Assembly: GCF_000349325.1 (NCBI RefSeq)
Contig: NC_020504.1
Span: 744,001 to 808,000, forward strand
DNA length: 64,000 nt
Origin: Streptomyces davaonensis JCM 4913
GTDB lineage: Bacteria > Actinomycetota > Actinomycetes > Streptomycetales > Streptomycetaceae
Direction: 5' to 3'
A model generated the notes under the pieces. That model searched no databases. It was not told the DNA's origin and saw nothing but the letters and a program-made list of their open reading frames with translations. Made by a program: the position numbers and the translations under genes. Position 1 is the first letter of the stretch. Each line of letters begins with the position of its first letter. This document shows positions 39,575 through 48,873 of the stretch, one piece after another.

Positions 39575-41890
39575 GTGACCACCGAACCCACAGCAGCCGC
39601 GGCGACGGCCACCGTGTACGGCTACCCCCGGCAGGGCCCGAACCGGGAGCTGAAGCAGGCCGTCGAGGGCTACTGGAAGGGCCGCGTCTCCGCCGACGCC
39701 CTCCACGCCACCGGCGCCGAGCTGCGCCGCGGCACCTGGCGACAGCTGGCCGAGGCCGGCATCGACGAAGTCCCCACCGGTGACTTCTCGTTCTACGACC
39801 ACGTCCTGGACGCCACCGTCATGCTCGGCGCGATCCCCGGCCGCCACCGGGCAGCCCTGGAAGCGGACCCGCTCGACGGGTACTTCGCCATGGCACGCGG
39901 GACACAGGACGTCGCCCCGCTGGAGATGACCAAGTGGTTCGACACCAACTATCACTACCTGGTACCCGAGTTGGGGCCGGACACGGTGTTCACCGCCGAC
40001 TCCGGCAAGCAGGTCGGCGAGCTGCGCGAGGCTCTCGCGCTCGGGCTCACACCCCGGCCCGTTCTCGTCGGCCCCGTCACCTACCTCCTCCTCGCCAAGC
40101 CCGCGCCCGGGGTGGCCCCGGGCTTCGATCCGCTCACCCTCCTGGACCGGCTGCTGCCGGTGTACGCCGAGATCCTCGCCGATCTGCGCGCGGCGGGCGC
40201 CGCATGGGTGCAGCTCGACGAGCCCGCCCTCGTGCAGGACCGCACGCCGGCCGAACTCGGCGCCGCCGCCCGCGCCTATCAGGGCCTCGGCGCGCTCACC
40301 GACCGGCCGAAGCTCCTGGCTGCCTCCTACTTCGGCCGGCTCGGCGAGGCCTTGCCGGTGCTGGCCAAGGCCCCGATCGACGGGCTCGCCCTCGACTTCA
40401 CCGCAACCGGCAGCCTCGAAGAACTCGCCCGGGTCGGCGGACTGCCCGGCAAGCGCCTGGTCGCCGGAGTCGTCGACGGCCGCAATGTGTGGGTCAACGA
40501 CCTTGCAAGGTCGCTCACCACCCTCGGCACCCTGCTCGGACTCGCCGACCGAGTCGACGTCGCCGCCTCCTGCTCGCTGCTCCACGTCCCCCTCGACACG
40601 GCGGCCGAGCGGGACATCGACCCGCAGATCCTGCGCTGGCTCGCCTTCGCCCGGCAGAAGACCGCCGAGATCGCCACCCTCGCCAAGGGCCTGACCCGCG
40701 GCACCGACGCCATCGCCGCCGAACTCGCCGCGAACCGAGCGGACTTGGCCTCCCGCACCCGCTCCCCCATGACCCACGACCCGGACGTACGCGCCCGCGC
40801 CGCCGCGGTCACCGACACCGACACGCGCCGCTCCCAGCCGTACGCCGAACGCGCGGCAGCGCAGCACGCCCTGCTCGGCCTGCCGCTGTTGCCGACGACC
40901 ACCATCGGCTCCTTCCCACAGACCGGTGAACTGCGCACCGCCCGGGCCGGCTTGCGGGCAGGCCGGATCGACGTGGCCGGATACGAGGAGCGCATCCGGG
41001 CCGAGATCCAGGAGGTGATCTCCTTCCAGGAGAAGGCCGGCCTCGATGTGCTGGTGCACGGCGAACCCGAACGCAACGACATGGTCCAGTACTTCGCCGA
41101 GCGCCTCACCGGCTACCTCGCCACCCAGCACGGCTGGGTCCAGTCGTACGGCACCCGCTGCGTCCGCCCGCCCATCCTGGCCGGTGACATCTCCCGTCCC
41201 GGGCCGATGACGGTGCGCTGGACGACGTACGCCCAATCGCTCACCGGCCGCCCGGTCAAGGGGATGCTCACCGGTCCCGTCACCATGCTCGCCTGGTCCT
41301 TCGTCCGGGACGACCAGCCGCTCGCCGAGACCGCCCGGCAGGTCGCGCTCGCCCTGCGGGACGAGGTGAACGACCTGGAGGCGGCGGGCAGTTCGGTGAT
41401 CCAGGTGGACGAGCCCGCGCTGCGCGAGACGCTGCCGCTGCGCGCCGCCGACCGTGCGCAGTACCTGGCGTGGGCGACCGAGGCGTTCCGGCTCAGCACC
41501 GGCGGGGTCCGGCCGGACACCCAGATCCACACGCACATGTGCTACGCCGAGTTCGGTGACATCGTGCGGGCCATCGACGATCTCGACGCCGATGTCATCA
41601 GCCTGGAGGCGGCCCGCTCCCATATGCAGGTGGCCCGTGAGCTGGCCGCGCACGGCTATCCGCGCGAGGCCGGGCCCGGGGTGTACGACATCCACTCGCC
41701 GCGTGTTCCGGACGTGGCGGAGGTGGCGGACCTGCTGCGGACCGGGCTGCGGGCGATCCCCGCCGAGCGGCTTTGGGTCAACCCCGACTGCGGTCTGAAG
41801 ACCCGGGGTTGGCCGGAGACCCGCGCCTCCCTGGAGAGCCTGGTCGCCGCGGCCCGGGTGGTGCGCGGGGAGGTGTCGGCGGCGGGCTGA
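39575..41890 (+). CDS. metE: Cobalamin-independent methionine synthase
   Basis: 771 residues; GTG at 39575 after GAAGGAG. Two barrel domains: an N-terminal half beginning [22 protein letters not shown], and a catalytic C-terminal half with [22 protein letters not shown], and zinc ligands in [10 protein letters not shown] (His, Cys) and [11 protein letters not shown] (Cys). It transfers methyl from 5-methyl-tetrahydropteroyl-tri-glutamate to homocysteine. Expression is governed by the cobalamin riboswitch in its leader. Confidence 0.97.
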   Translation: MTTEPTAAAATATVYGYPRQGPNRELKQAVEGYWKGRVSADALHATGAELRRGTWRQLAEAGIDEVPTGDFSFYDHVLDATVMLGAIPGRHRAALEADPLDGYFAMARGTQDVAPLEMTKWFDTNYHYLVPELGPDTVFTADSGKQVGELREALALGLTPRPVLVGPVTYLLLAKPAPGVAPGFDPLTLLDRLLPVYAEILADLRAAGAAWVQLDEPALVQDRTPAELGAAARAYQGLGALTDRPKLLAASYFGRLGEALPVLAKAPIDGLALDFTATGSLEELARVGGLPGKRLVAGVVDGRNVWVNDLARSLTTLGTLLGLADRVDVAASCSLLHVPLDTAAERDIDPQILRWLAFARQKTAEIATLAKGLTRGTDAIAAELAANRADLASRTRSPMTHDPDVRARAAAVTDTDTRRSQPYAERAAAQHALLGLPLLPTTTIGSFPQTGELRTARAGLRAGRIDVAGYEERIRAEIQEVISFQEKAGLDVLVHGEPERNDMVQYFAERLTGYLATQHGWVQSYGTRCVRPPILAGDISRPGPMTVRWTTYAQSLTGRPVKGMLTGPVTMLAWSFVRDDQPLAETARQVALALRDEVNDLEAAGSSVIQVDEPALRETLPLRAADRAQYLAWATEAFRLSTGGVRPDTQIHTHMCYAEFGDIVRAIDDLDADVISLEAARSHMQVARELAAHGYPREAGPGVYDIHSPRVPDVAEVADLLRTGLRAIPAERLWVNPDCGLKTRGWPETRASLESLVAAARVVRGEVSAAG

Positions 41891-41905
41891 CCCAATCGGC
41901 CGGGC

Positions 41906-42769
41906 CTAGGCCGACGGGCCGATCAGCTCGTCGGCCGTCCAGCGGGCGACGTCCGCGGGGTACGGCGCCGGCAGGCCGAGCACGAGGTGCCGGAAGCCGG
42001 CGTCGATCGCCTCGCGGATCGCCGCCCGGGTGTCGCCGGGGCGGTCGTAGGAGACGGGCAGATGGATCGAGCGGGTGAGGTTGGCGGGGTCGCGGCCGAT
42101 GTCCTTGCAGTAGCGGTCCAGCAGGGCGCTGCGGCGGGTGACGTCGTCGATGTCGCCGCCCGGGATGTTCCAGATGTCGGCGTGCTCGGCGGCCACGCGC
42201 AGCGTCGCGGAGGAGCGTCCGCCGATGAGGATCGGCGGGTGGGGGCGCTGGACGGGTTTGGGGCTGCCGAAGGCTCCGGTGAGGCGGTGCTGGGTGCCGT
42301 GGAAGTCGAACGGCTCGTCCTCGGTCCACAGCCGTCGGATCAGCGTGCAGGCTTCCGCCAGGCCGGCGACGGCGTACGCAGCGTCGTGGAAGGGCAGGCC
42401 GTGGGCGTCGTACTCGCGCCGGGCCAGCGGGTGGCTGGGGCGGGAGCCGACGCCGATGCCGAAGTCCAGCCGTCCGCCGGAGACGATGTCGACGGTCGTG
42501 GCGATCTTGGCCAGCAGGGCCGGAGGTCGGAAGCGGTTGCTGGTGACCATGACGCCGAGGCGCAGCCGCCGGGTGTGGGCGGCGAGGGCGGAGAGCAGGG
42601 TCCAGCCTTCGTAGGTGGGTCCGGCCGGGTCGCCGAAGATCGGCATGAGGTGGTCGAAGAGCCAGGCGTGCTCGATCTCGGGGACGGTGTCGGCCTCGCG
42701 CCAGACCCGCAGGACGTCGGCGTAGTCGACCTGCGAGGGGGCCGTCATGATGCCGAAACTGGGTGCCAT
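41906..42769 (-). CDS. LLM-class F420-dependent oxidoreductase
   Basis: 287 residues from the ATG at 42769 (AAAGGAG upstream). Luciferase-like barrel: [78 protein letters not shown] core and PHPPILIGG. Such enzymes use F420H2 or FMN; the substrate is unknown. It lies 31 bp downstream of the aldo/keto reductase gene on the same strand and is probably co-transcribed under the nearby TetR protein. Confidence 0.88.
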   Translation of the reverse strand: MAPSFGIMTAPSQVDYADVLRVWREADTVPEIEHAWLFDHLMPIFGDPAGPTYEGWTLLSALAAHTRRLRLGVMVTSNRFRPPALLAKIATTVDIVSGGRLDFGIGVGSRPSHPLARREYDAHGLPFHDAAYAVAGLAEACTLIRRLWTEDEPFDFHGTQHRLTGAFGSPKPVQRPHPPILIGGRSSATLRVAAEHADIWNIPGGDIDDVTRRSALLDRYCKDIGRDPANLTRSIHLPVSYDRPGDTRAAIREAIDAGFRHLVLGLPAPYPADVARWTADELIGPSA

Positions 42770-42800
42770 GATGGCGTCGCTCCTTTCGGTTCGTTCGGCT

Positions 42801-43823
42801 TCAGCGTCGGCGTCGCAGGGCCGGGTCGAGCAGGGCGGGCGGGGTGTCGTGCTTCTCCTCGGGGGCGAGGTCGATGCCGGGGGCGACGACGGTGTCGATC
42901 GCGTCGAGCACATCGGCGGGGAGCACCGTGTCGGCGGCGGCCAGCTGGGTGCGCAGGTGGTCCAGGGTGCGGGGGCCGATGAGGGCGCTGGTGACGGCGG
43001 GGTGGGCGGTCACGAAGCCGAGGGCGAGCTGGATCATGGTCAGCCCGGCCTGGTCGGCGATCACGGCGAGCTGTTCCACGGCGTCGAGGCGGGCACGGTT
43101 GGTGGGGCGGGAGAGATCGAAACGCTCTGGCAGGACCTTGGAACGGCTGGTGGTGATGTCCTGCCCCGCGCGAACCGCGCCCGACAGCCACCCTGAGGCC
43201 AGCGGACTCCAGGCCAGCACGCCGAGGCCGTACTCCTCGGTGACCGGCAGGACATGGGCCTCGATGCCGCGCTGGAGGATCGAGTAGCTGGGCTGCTCGG
43301 TGACATAGCGGCTCAGTCGGTGTTCGCGGGCGGCCCACTGCGCCTGGACGATGCGATGGGCGGGGAAGGTGGAGGAGCCGAAGTAGCGGATCTTTCCGGC
43401 GCGTTGGAGGTCGGTGAGGGCCGACAGGGTCTCCTCGTCACTGGTGCTCGGGTCCCAGCGGTGGATCTGGAAAAGGTCGACGTGGTCGACGCCGAGGCGG
43501 CGCAGGCTGTCGTCGAGCGCGGTGAACAGCCAACGGCGGGAGCCGCCCTGATGGTTGGGCTCCTCGCTCATCGGCATGGTGGCCTTGGTGGCGAGCACGA
43601 TGTCGTCGCGGCGGCCGGCGATGGCCTTGCCGACCATCTCCTCCGACTCGCCGACGCTGTACCAGTCGGCGGTGTCGATGAGGTTGATCCCGGCATCGAG
43701 GGCTTCGTCGACGAGGGCGGTGGCCTCGTCCTGGGTGGTGTGTCCGATCCGGCCGAAGTTCATGGCGCCGAGGGCGAGGGCGCTGACCTTGACTCCGGTG
43801 CGGCCCAGGGTGCGGTACTGCAT
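42801..43823 (-). CDS. Aldo/keto reductase
   Basis: 340 residues, ATG at 43823. Barrel with catalytic residues in NLIDTADWYSVGESEEMVG (Asp, Tyr), LATKATM (Lys) and DLFQIHRWDP (His); SPLASGWLSG and the NADPH block ALIGPRTLDHL follow. Similar to the YajO/Tas group acting on small aldehydes or ketones. It is divergent from a TetR gene with two operator palindromes between, so it is probably repressed by that protein. Confidence 0.92.
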   Translation of the reverse strand: MQYRTLGRTGVKVSALALGAMNFGRIGHTTQDEATALVDEALDAGINLIDTADWYSVGESEEMVGKAIAGRRDDIVLATKATMPMSEEPNHQGGSRRWLFTALDDSLRRLGVDHVDLFQIHRWDPSTSDEETLSALTDLQRAGKIRYFGSSTFPAHRIVQAQWAAREHRLSRYVTEQPSYSILQRGIEAHVLPVTEEYGLGVLAWSPLASGWLSGAVRAGQDITTSRSKVLPERFDLSRPTNRARLDAVEQLAVIADQAGLTMIQLALGFVTAHPAVTSALIGPRTLDHLRTQLAAADTVLPADVLDAIDTVVAPGIDLAPEEKHDTPPALLDPALRRRR

Positions 43824-43896
43824 GACCGTGTCTCCTCAGTGAAGTGGTGTGGGCAGGCATGACTGGTGACCGGTCTTCCGCTCTGGCATCATGACC

Positions 43897-43943
43897 AAAC
43901 GGAACCGTGTCCCGTTTCGACGATACGGAACACTGTCCCGTTT
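43897..43943. promoter_or_regulatory. Tandem TetR operators
   Basis: AAACGGAAC-CGT-GTCCCGTTT (43897-43917) and ATACGGAAC-ACT-GTCCCGTTT (43923-43943). Each is a near-perfect palindrome with a 3-bp centre, 26 bp apart, between the divergent aldo/keto reductase and TetR genes. Confidence 0.82.
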
Positions 43944-43973
43944 AGCAATGGCGGTCATGAAGGGAGTGGCGCG

Positions 43974-44555
43974 GTGAGTGAGGGATCGGGGCGCACGGCC
44001 CGGCCCAGACGGGCGGACGCCCGGCGCAACGAGCAGACGCTGCTCGACGCGGCCGCAGCGGTCTTCGTGGCCTCCGGCGTGGAGGCGCCGGTGCGCGACA
44101 TCGCGGCCGAGGCCGGGGTGGGTACAGCGACGATCTACCGCCACTTCCCCACCCGGGCGGATCTGATCATCGCCGTGTACCGGCACCAGGTGGAGGCATG
44201 CGCCGAGGCGGGCCCGAAGCTGCTGGCGACGCGCCCGACGCCGTACGACGCGCTCGGCCGATGGATCGACCTGTTCGTGGACTTCCTGGTCACCAAGCAC
44301 GGCCTGGCCGCAGTGCTCCACTCCGACGAGGCAGGCTTCGAGACACTGCACGCCTACTTCCTCGACCGACTGGTCCCCGTCTGCACCGACCTCCTCCAAG
44401 CCGCGGCCACCGCCGGCCAGGTCCGCTCCGACATCGGCGCCCTCGAACTCATGCGGGGCGTGGGGAACTTGTGCATCGGCGCGGAGAACAACCCGGACTA
44501 CGACGCGCGCCGACTGGTCGGACTCCTGGTGGCAGGACTGCGCGCGGAGGACTGA
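43974..44555 (+). CDS. TetR-family regulator
   Basis: 193 residues; GTG at 43974 after AAGGGAG. Helix-turn-helix: LLDAAAAVFVASGVEAPVRDIAAEAGVGTATIYRHFPTRADLIIAVYRHQVE. The C-terminal ligand domain is of the type found beside oxidoreductases. It probably represses itself and the divergent aldo/keto reductase-LLM pair by the two palindromes at 43897-43943. Confidence 0.92.
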   Translation: MSEGSGRTARPRRADARRNEQTLLDAAAAVFVASGVEAPVRDIAAEAGVGTATIYRHFPTRADLIIAVYRHQVEACAEAGPKLLATRPTPYDALGRWIDLFVDFLVTKHGLAAVLHSDEAGFETLHAYFLDRLVPVCTDLLQAAATAGQVRSDIGALELMRGVGNLCIGAENNPDYDARRLVGLLVAGLRAED

Positions 44556-44567
44556 CCAGCCGGGGGC

Positions 44568-45239
44568 TCATTCGTTGGCGGCGCCGTACCGCAGGACACC
44601 GCCCCGCGGCACCAGATAGCCGATACCTCGCACCGACGGCAACTCACCCGCCAGCGTCGCGGCATCGGCGCACCCGGAGACCTCGTAGCCGACGACGCCG
44701 AGGGCGAAGGATGCGCCGTCGAATGCCCTCGTCCCGACGGCGGCCAGCCAGTCGTCCAGCACACCGGACCGATAGAACGACCCACCGGTCTCGTACACGA
44801 CACCGGCATGATCCAGCGCGCCGAGCGGAACGTAGAAGTCGAGCCAGTCGCTGCCGTCGTCACCACCGCGGATCGCCACGCACCCGCACACGACCAGTTC
44901 CCCCGTCGGCAGCCGCACCCGACCGTAGAGATTCCGGAACTCGGACAACGAACCCACGGTGCACGGCACCGGATCCTGCTCCTCGGGTTCCCGGTCTCTG
45001 TACCCGAAGCATCCCTGAACCTCCGCGGCGGCCCAGAGAGCACGCAGCAACTCATCGACCCGGTCGTCATCGGTCGACCCGATCTCGATGGCCAGCTCGT
45101 AGTAGCCATCCATCCAGTTGGTCCGGTCCCGGAAGGCAGCGGGATTCGTCATGACGTGATCATGCGGCATGGCCTCGACCAGTGCCATCGCATTCTGACG
45201 CCGTCCAGGATCCTCAAGATCGTTCGGTGATTCGGCCAT
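44568..45239 (-). CDS. Hypothetical protein
   Basis: 223 residues, no export signal. Acidic, with several Cys (GCFGYRDREPEEQDPVPCTVG; VVCGCVAI) and blocks NWMDGYYELAIEIGSTDDDRVDELLRALW and DWLDFYVPLGALDHAGVVYETGGSFY. The length and composition recall immunity- or SUKH-like cytosolic proteins, but I cannot assign a family. A shorter start at ATG 45168 or 45150 is possible. Confidence 0.65.
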   Translation of the reverse strand: MAESPNDLEDPGRRQNAMALVEAMPHDHVMTNPAAFRDRTNWMDGYYELAIEIGSTDDDRVDELLRALWAAAEVQGCFGYRDREPEEQDPVPCTVGSLSEFRNLYGRVRLPTGELVVCGCVAIRGGDDGSDWLDFYVPLGALDHAGVVYETGGSFYRSGVLDDWLAAVGTRAFDGASFALGVVGYEVSGCADAATLAGELPSVRGIGYLVPRGGVLRYGAANE

Positions 45240-45262
45240 TTGGCACAGGATGAGGCTGGGAC

Positions 45263-45811
45263 ATGGGGGCTCCGGGATGGCGCGGCGCGATGGGGGTGCC
45301 GATCGCGCTGCTGGCTCTGACAGCTTGCGGCACGGGCGAGGCGGCTGAGGCGTGCCAGGGGATCCGGGTCTACCCGGCCCACACGACCGACACGGCCGCC
45401 GCGTTGGTCGCCGACCCCGAGAGCGCAGAGAGGTTCAAGGCCGCGGTGACTCGCTACGGGACCCGTGCCGAGCGGGAGGCGGTCAAGCACGTAACCCGAC
45501 TCGCCCGCCCCGACGACTCCGCCGGTTCCGGCCTCGTCTCGCTGTACGTCGAGACGGACCTGGCGCGCCCGCCACGGATCGACGGCACCTCCGACCCGGA
45601 CTACTCCACGAAGTCCCGGGCCCACGACCGCATGGAGCGGAAAGGCGAGGTCATCATCCGCTCGCTCAGCAGGTGGTGGAGGGGACGCGACGAGTCCCAG
45701 CCCGAGCACGTGGAGCCTTGGGTGTGGGTTCAGTACGAGGGCGAGGGGGGCTCGATGGCACGGGAGCCCTTCGACCGCTCGACCAACTTCTGCGCGCCCA
45801 GCGTCAACTGA
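45263..45811 (+). CDS. Putative lipoprotein of unknown function
   Basis: 182 residues. A short signal ends in ALLALTACGTG, a lipobox. The mature part (ACQGIRVYPAHTTDTAAALVADPESAERFKAAVTRYGTRAER...) is charged, with VSLYVETDLARPPRIDGTSDPDYSTKS and a WVWVQYEGEGGSMAREPFDRS ending; no known domain. A second, unrelated small lipoprotein is encoded convergently at 46050-46412. Confidence 0.65.
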   Translation: MGAPGWRGAMGVPIALLALTACGTGEAAEACQGIRVYPAHTTDTAAALVADPESAERFKAAVTRYGTRAEREAVKHVTRLARPDDSAGSGLVSLYVETDLARPPRIDGTSDPDYSTKSRAHDRMERKGEVIIRSLSRWWRGRDESQPEHVEPWVWVQYEGEGGSMAREPFDRSTNFCAPSVN

Positions 45812-45842
45812 AGAACCCCGAGGCCCTCGATCCCCCAGGCGT

Positions 45843-46037
45843 GTCGTCGACCACTGCCGCGCCGGCGGCTCGCGCGACGACGTGCGCGCATACGCTGTCG
45901 AACACCTCCGCTACGAGGCGGCGGTGCCCAACCCGCACAGCTGGCAGCAGTGGCTGGGCGCAATGCTCATCGCCGCCGGCTGGATCCTCGCCACGACCAT
46001 CGCTGCCGGACTCACCCGCACGCTGGCCCGGCGCTGA
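45843..46037 (+). pseudogene. Possible 3' remnant of a small membrane-protein gene
   Basis: An open frame ending at the TGA 46035-46037 reads VVDHCRAGGSRDDVRAYAVE...HSWQQWLGAMLIAAGWILATTIAAGLTRTLARR, with a credible C-terminal membrane helix and protein-like composition. There is no start codon or ribosome site in this frame; its beginning appears lost at or after the end of the upstream lipoprotein gene. It may be the decayed tail of an integrated plasmid or accessory gene. Confidence 0.45.
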
Positions 46038-46049
46038 CCCGCCAAAGAA

Positions 46050-46412
46050 CTAACCGCAGATGCGCTTGAAGGCAGTCGCACCGGGCCGGGCACGGAACTT
46101 CACCTCGTGCCCGGCACCGTCGGTAAAGAGGGCCTCCGTCTCGGACTTCAAGGTCATCGTGCCGCGCTGGGTGGGGTTGTCCCACCCCTCGGGCGGGTTT
46201 CCCGAGCCATCGGAGAGCGGGGTCTCCGCTTCGAAGTACGTCGAGCCGATACGCGCCTCGTCGATTCCGCAATGCGTATAGAGGTCGAAGGGAATCGTCC
46301 GGCCGGACGCTTTCGCCCGGACGGCGTCTACGCCATCGTCGGCCTGGGCACAGCCCGTGAGCACGCCAGCCAGCGTGAGGGCGAAGATGATGCGTCCAGC
46401 TCTCTCAGTCAT
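46050..46412 (-). CDS. Small lipoprotein
   Basis: 120 residues from the ATG at 46412 (GAAAGG upstream). Signal with lipobox AGVLTGCAQ. Mature part holds two cysteines (YTHCGIDE, KRICG) that could form a disulfide, and a beta-rich core FEAETPLSDGSGNPPEGWDNPTQRGTMTL. Similar small lipoproteins are frequent in actinomycetes; the role is unknown. The 46413-46564 gap shows nothing definite. Confidence 0.75.
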   Translation of the reverse strand: MTERAGRIIFALTLAGVLTGCAQADDGVDAVRAKASGRTIPFDLYTHCGIDEARIGSTYFEAETPLSDGSGNPPEGWDNPTQRGTMTLKSETEALFTDGAGHEVKFRARPGATAFKRICG

Positions 46413-46564
46413 GGCCTTTCGACGCTCAGCCCAAGTGGGCGGTTCCGCACCTCTCAGTTGTGCGCCACGCGGAGGGTGTCGTGCAGCGGCGCATCCCATT
46501 CCAACGGCCCCCTTTCGGCGGGCCCGTACATCCACTTGTACCAGCACCCACGAACCAACGTCTC

Positions 46565-47281
46565 TCAGCCGACTTCGACGACACCACACGGCAACGCCTG
46601 TTCGGTCACGCCGCGCTCCCCCACTCGCTCGACCCGGTACAGGCAGGCTTCAGGCACCCGAGTCACCACGTCCACGAGGTTCCCGTCCCTGAACAGAGCA
46701 CCTACGCCGTCTTCAAGGGCCCATCCGGCGGACAGCGCCCCTGTCGCCACGACCTCCTGATACCCAGCGCGACGGCCCGGCTCACTGTCGTAGTGGGGGC
46801 ACACCGATCCCTCGATCAGGCCCAGGCCGTCCGGCAGGAAGGTCAGGGGGCCGAAGGAGTCGGTGTGTGAGCCCTCGGCCCAGCAGTTGGCGCCGGCGCT
46901 GATGCCGGAGAGCAGGGTGCCGCGGTCGTACGCCTCGTGGAGGATGCGGTCGAGGCCGTGGGTGCGCCAGACCGCCAGGAGGTTGGCGGTGTTGCCGCCG
47001 CCGACGTAGATGACGTCCTGGTCGAGTACGTGCGCCCGCAGGGCTTCGTCGTCGAGTTCGCGTTGGAACAGGCGCAGGACGGTGGGTTCGCAGGCCCGGG
47101 GGCGGAAGGCGTCGAGGAACCGGTCGATGTAGGCCGGGGCGTCGCCGCTGGCTGTCGGGATGAAGCAGATTCTCGGGCGCGGGTTGCTCACCTGGGTCAG
47201 CAGCCAGTCGTCGAGGAGGCCGTCCTCGTCCGTGGAGAAGCCTCCTCCGAGCAGTGCGATGCCTCGTCCTGGGGTGGTCAC
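46565..47281 (-). CDS. Peptidase E-like (S51) serine peptidase
   Basis: 238 residues. GIALLGGGFSTDEDGLLDDWLL at the N terminus, ICFIPTASGD, VIYVGGGNTANLLAVWRTHGLD and the nucleophile block GTLLSGISAGANCW, the diagnostic PepE/cyanophycinase-like serine; DSFGPLTFLPDGLGLIEGSVCPHYD contains the conserved His. Family members cut Asp-X dipeptides or cyanophycin; this form, common in Streptomyces, is annotated as peptidase E. Divergent from the tautomerase gene with two palindromes between. Confidence 0.92.
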   Translation of the reverse strand: MTTPGRGIALLGGGFSTDEDGLLDDWLLTQVSNPRPRICFIPTASGDAPAYIDRFLDAFRPRACEPTVLRLFQRELDDEALRAHVLDQDVIYVGGGNTANLLAVWRTHGLDRILHEAYDRGTLLSGISAGANCWAEGSHTDSFGPLTFLPDGLGLIEGSVCPHYDSEPGRRAGYQEVVATGALSAGWALEDGVGALFRDGNLVDVVTRVPEACLYRVERVGERGVTEQALPCGVVEVG

Positions 47282-47309
47282 CTCTGTGATTCTCCCTCCG
47301 TGCCGCTGG

Positions 47310-47363
47310 CTATAACAGTCGTCATAGTCTACCGTGGCGCACGGCCTATGACAGTCGTTATAG
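47310..47363. promoter_or_regulatory. Two CTATRAC-N4-GTYATAG palindromes
   Basis: CTATAACAGTCGTCATAG (47310-47327) and CTATGACAGTCGTTATAG (47346-47363), start-to-start 36 bp, lie between the divergent peptidase E and tautomerase genes. Each is an imperfect palindrome, and they are mirror variants of each other. They fit a dimeric TetR- or MarR-type repressor; no regulator gene adjoins them, so the protein is encoded elsewhere. Confidence 0.75.
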
Positions 47364-47406
47364 ACCTCGATGGCCCGTCTGCCGGGCCGAAGGGAGAGGT
47401 GTGCTC

Positions 47407-47838
47407 ATGCCGATGATCCGGCTTACTGCGCCTGCTGGTTCGCTGACCGAGGAAGGGCGTCACGGGGTGCAGCGGGAGCTCGCCGCGGTGCTGCTTCGGT
47501 GGGAAGGGGCGCCGGACACCGCGTTCTTTCGGGGGCAGGCGTGGAGCTATCTCGTAGAGCTGCCGGAGGGCGCCCAGGTCACCGCCGAGGACGAGGAACC
47601 CCGCTTCCTGGTGGAGGTCACCGTGCCGCAGAGCGCCTTGTCCCAGCGGCGGAAGAGCGGGCTCGTGGAGGAGGTGACGCGCGCCGTGCTGGGCGCCGCC
47701 GGGCTCGGTGCCGAAGGCGCGCTGCGGGTGTGGGTGCTGGTGCACGAGCAGCCCGACGGCACCTGGGGTGCCGGCGGCTCCGTCGTCCGGTACGCCGATC
47801 TCGTCGCGCTCGCGAAGGAACAGCGGGCCGATGCGTGA
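47407..47838 (+). CDS. Tautomerase/MIF-superfamily protein
   Basis: 143 residues. The ATG at 47407 (AGGGAGAGG upstream) yields M-P-M-I, leaving the N-terminal Pro that is the catalytic base of this superfamily; the alternative GTG six bases earlier would bury it. Two beta-alpha-beta repeats are visible, one ending in LVEVTVPQSALSQRRKSGLVEEVTRAVL and one in RVWVLVHEQPDGTWG. Overlaps the following dehydrogenase by 8 bp, so they are a unit. Confidence 0.82.
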   Translation: MPMIRLTAPAGSLTEEGRHGVQRELAAVLLRWEGAPDTAFFRGQAWSYLVELPEGAQVTAEDEEPRFLVEVTVPQSALSQRRKSGLVEEVTRAVLGAAGLGAEGALRVWVLVHEQPDGTWGAGGSVVRYADLVALAKEQRADA

Positions 47839-48844
47839 ACTGACCTACGTCGCCCGCCGCACCGTCGAATGGCGCGAGGCCCCCGACCCCAGGCTCCGCT
47901 CCGACCAGGAGGCGATCGTCGCCCCCGTCGCCGCCACCCCTTGCGATGTCGACTCCTCCATCCTGGCCGGTCACGGTTTCATCGAACCCCCCTTCGCGCT
48001 CGGCCACGAGTGCGTCGCCCGCGTCGTCGAGACCGGTGCCGCCGTCACCGCTGTCGCCCCCGGCGATCTGGTCGTGGTCCCCTGGTCCATCAACTGCGGT
48101 ACCTGCGACCGCTGTCGGCAGAGCCTGACCGCGCACTGCGCGAGCGTGCCGTACATGGCGATGTACGGCGCCCCGATCGGCGGCAGTTGGGGCGGCCTCT
48201 TCTCCGACCTGGTCCGCGTGCCGTACGCCGACGCCATGCTCGTACCGCTGCCCGCCGGTCTCGACCCGGTCGCCATGGCCTCCGCCAGTGACAACTGGTC
48301 TCTGGCCTGGCGACTCGTCGCCCCGCACCTCAAGGCGCGTCCCGGCGCCCGGGTCCTCGTCGTCGCCCGGGGCAGCATCGGCCTGTACGTGTGCGACATC
48401 GCCCGTGCGCTCGGCGCCTCGGAGGTGCTCTACGTCGATCCCGAACCCCGGCACCGCGCCCTTGCCGAAGGCTTCGGAGCCGCCACCGCCGAAGCCCTCG
48501 AACCGGCACCGCAGGGCAGCTTCGAGATCGCCGTGGAGGCCACCGGCCGCGTCGACCAGCTCGCCCTCACCGTCAAGTCCCTTGCCCCGGAAGGGATCTG
48601 CGAGAGCGCGGGCAACCACTTCCGCCCCGGCGAACTCCCTCTGCTCGACATGTACCTCACCGGCGTCACCCTGCGCATCGCCCGTGACAACGTCCGCGCC
48701 CACATCCCCGACGCCCTCGCCCTCGCCGCGTCCGGCAAGGTCGCCCCCGAGAAGGTGGTCTCCGACGTCATCGACTGGGAGGACCTGCCGACCGCGCTCC
48801 CGGAGAAGCACCTCAAGCCGGTCTTCGTCCGGGCGGAGGCGTAA
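47831..48844 (+). CDS. Zinc-dependent medium-chain alcohol/sugar dehydrogenase
   Basis: 337 residues. Catalytic zinc region TPCDVDSSILAGHG and ALGHECVARV, structural zinc cysteines NCGTCDRCRQSLTAHC, and a nucleotide-binding region RVLVVARGSIGLYVCDIARALG in which the usual GxGxxG is altered to ARGSIG. Substrate unknown; relatives act on glucose, threonine or alcohols. Translationally coupled to the tautomerase gene. Confidence 0.9.
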   Translation: MRELTYVARRTVEWREAPDPRLRSDQEAIVAPVAATPCDVDSSILAGHGFIEPPFALGHECVARVVETGAAVTAVAPGDLVVVPWSINCGTCDRCRQSLTAHCASVPYMAMYGAPIGGSWGGLFSDLVRVPYADAMLVPLPAGLDPVAMASASDNWSLAWRLVAPHLKARPGARVLVVARGSIGLYVCDIARALGASEVLYVDPEPRHRALAEGFGAATAEALEPAPQGSFEIAVEATGRVDQLALTVKSLAPEGICESAGNHFRPGELPLLDMYLTGVTLRIARDNVRAHIPDALALAASGKVAPEKVVSDVIDWEDLPTALPEKHLKPVFVRAEA

Positions 48845-48873
48845 AGGCCCGCGGCTACCGACCCATGTCACGG

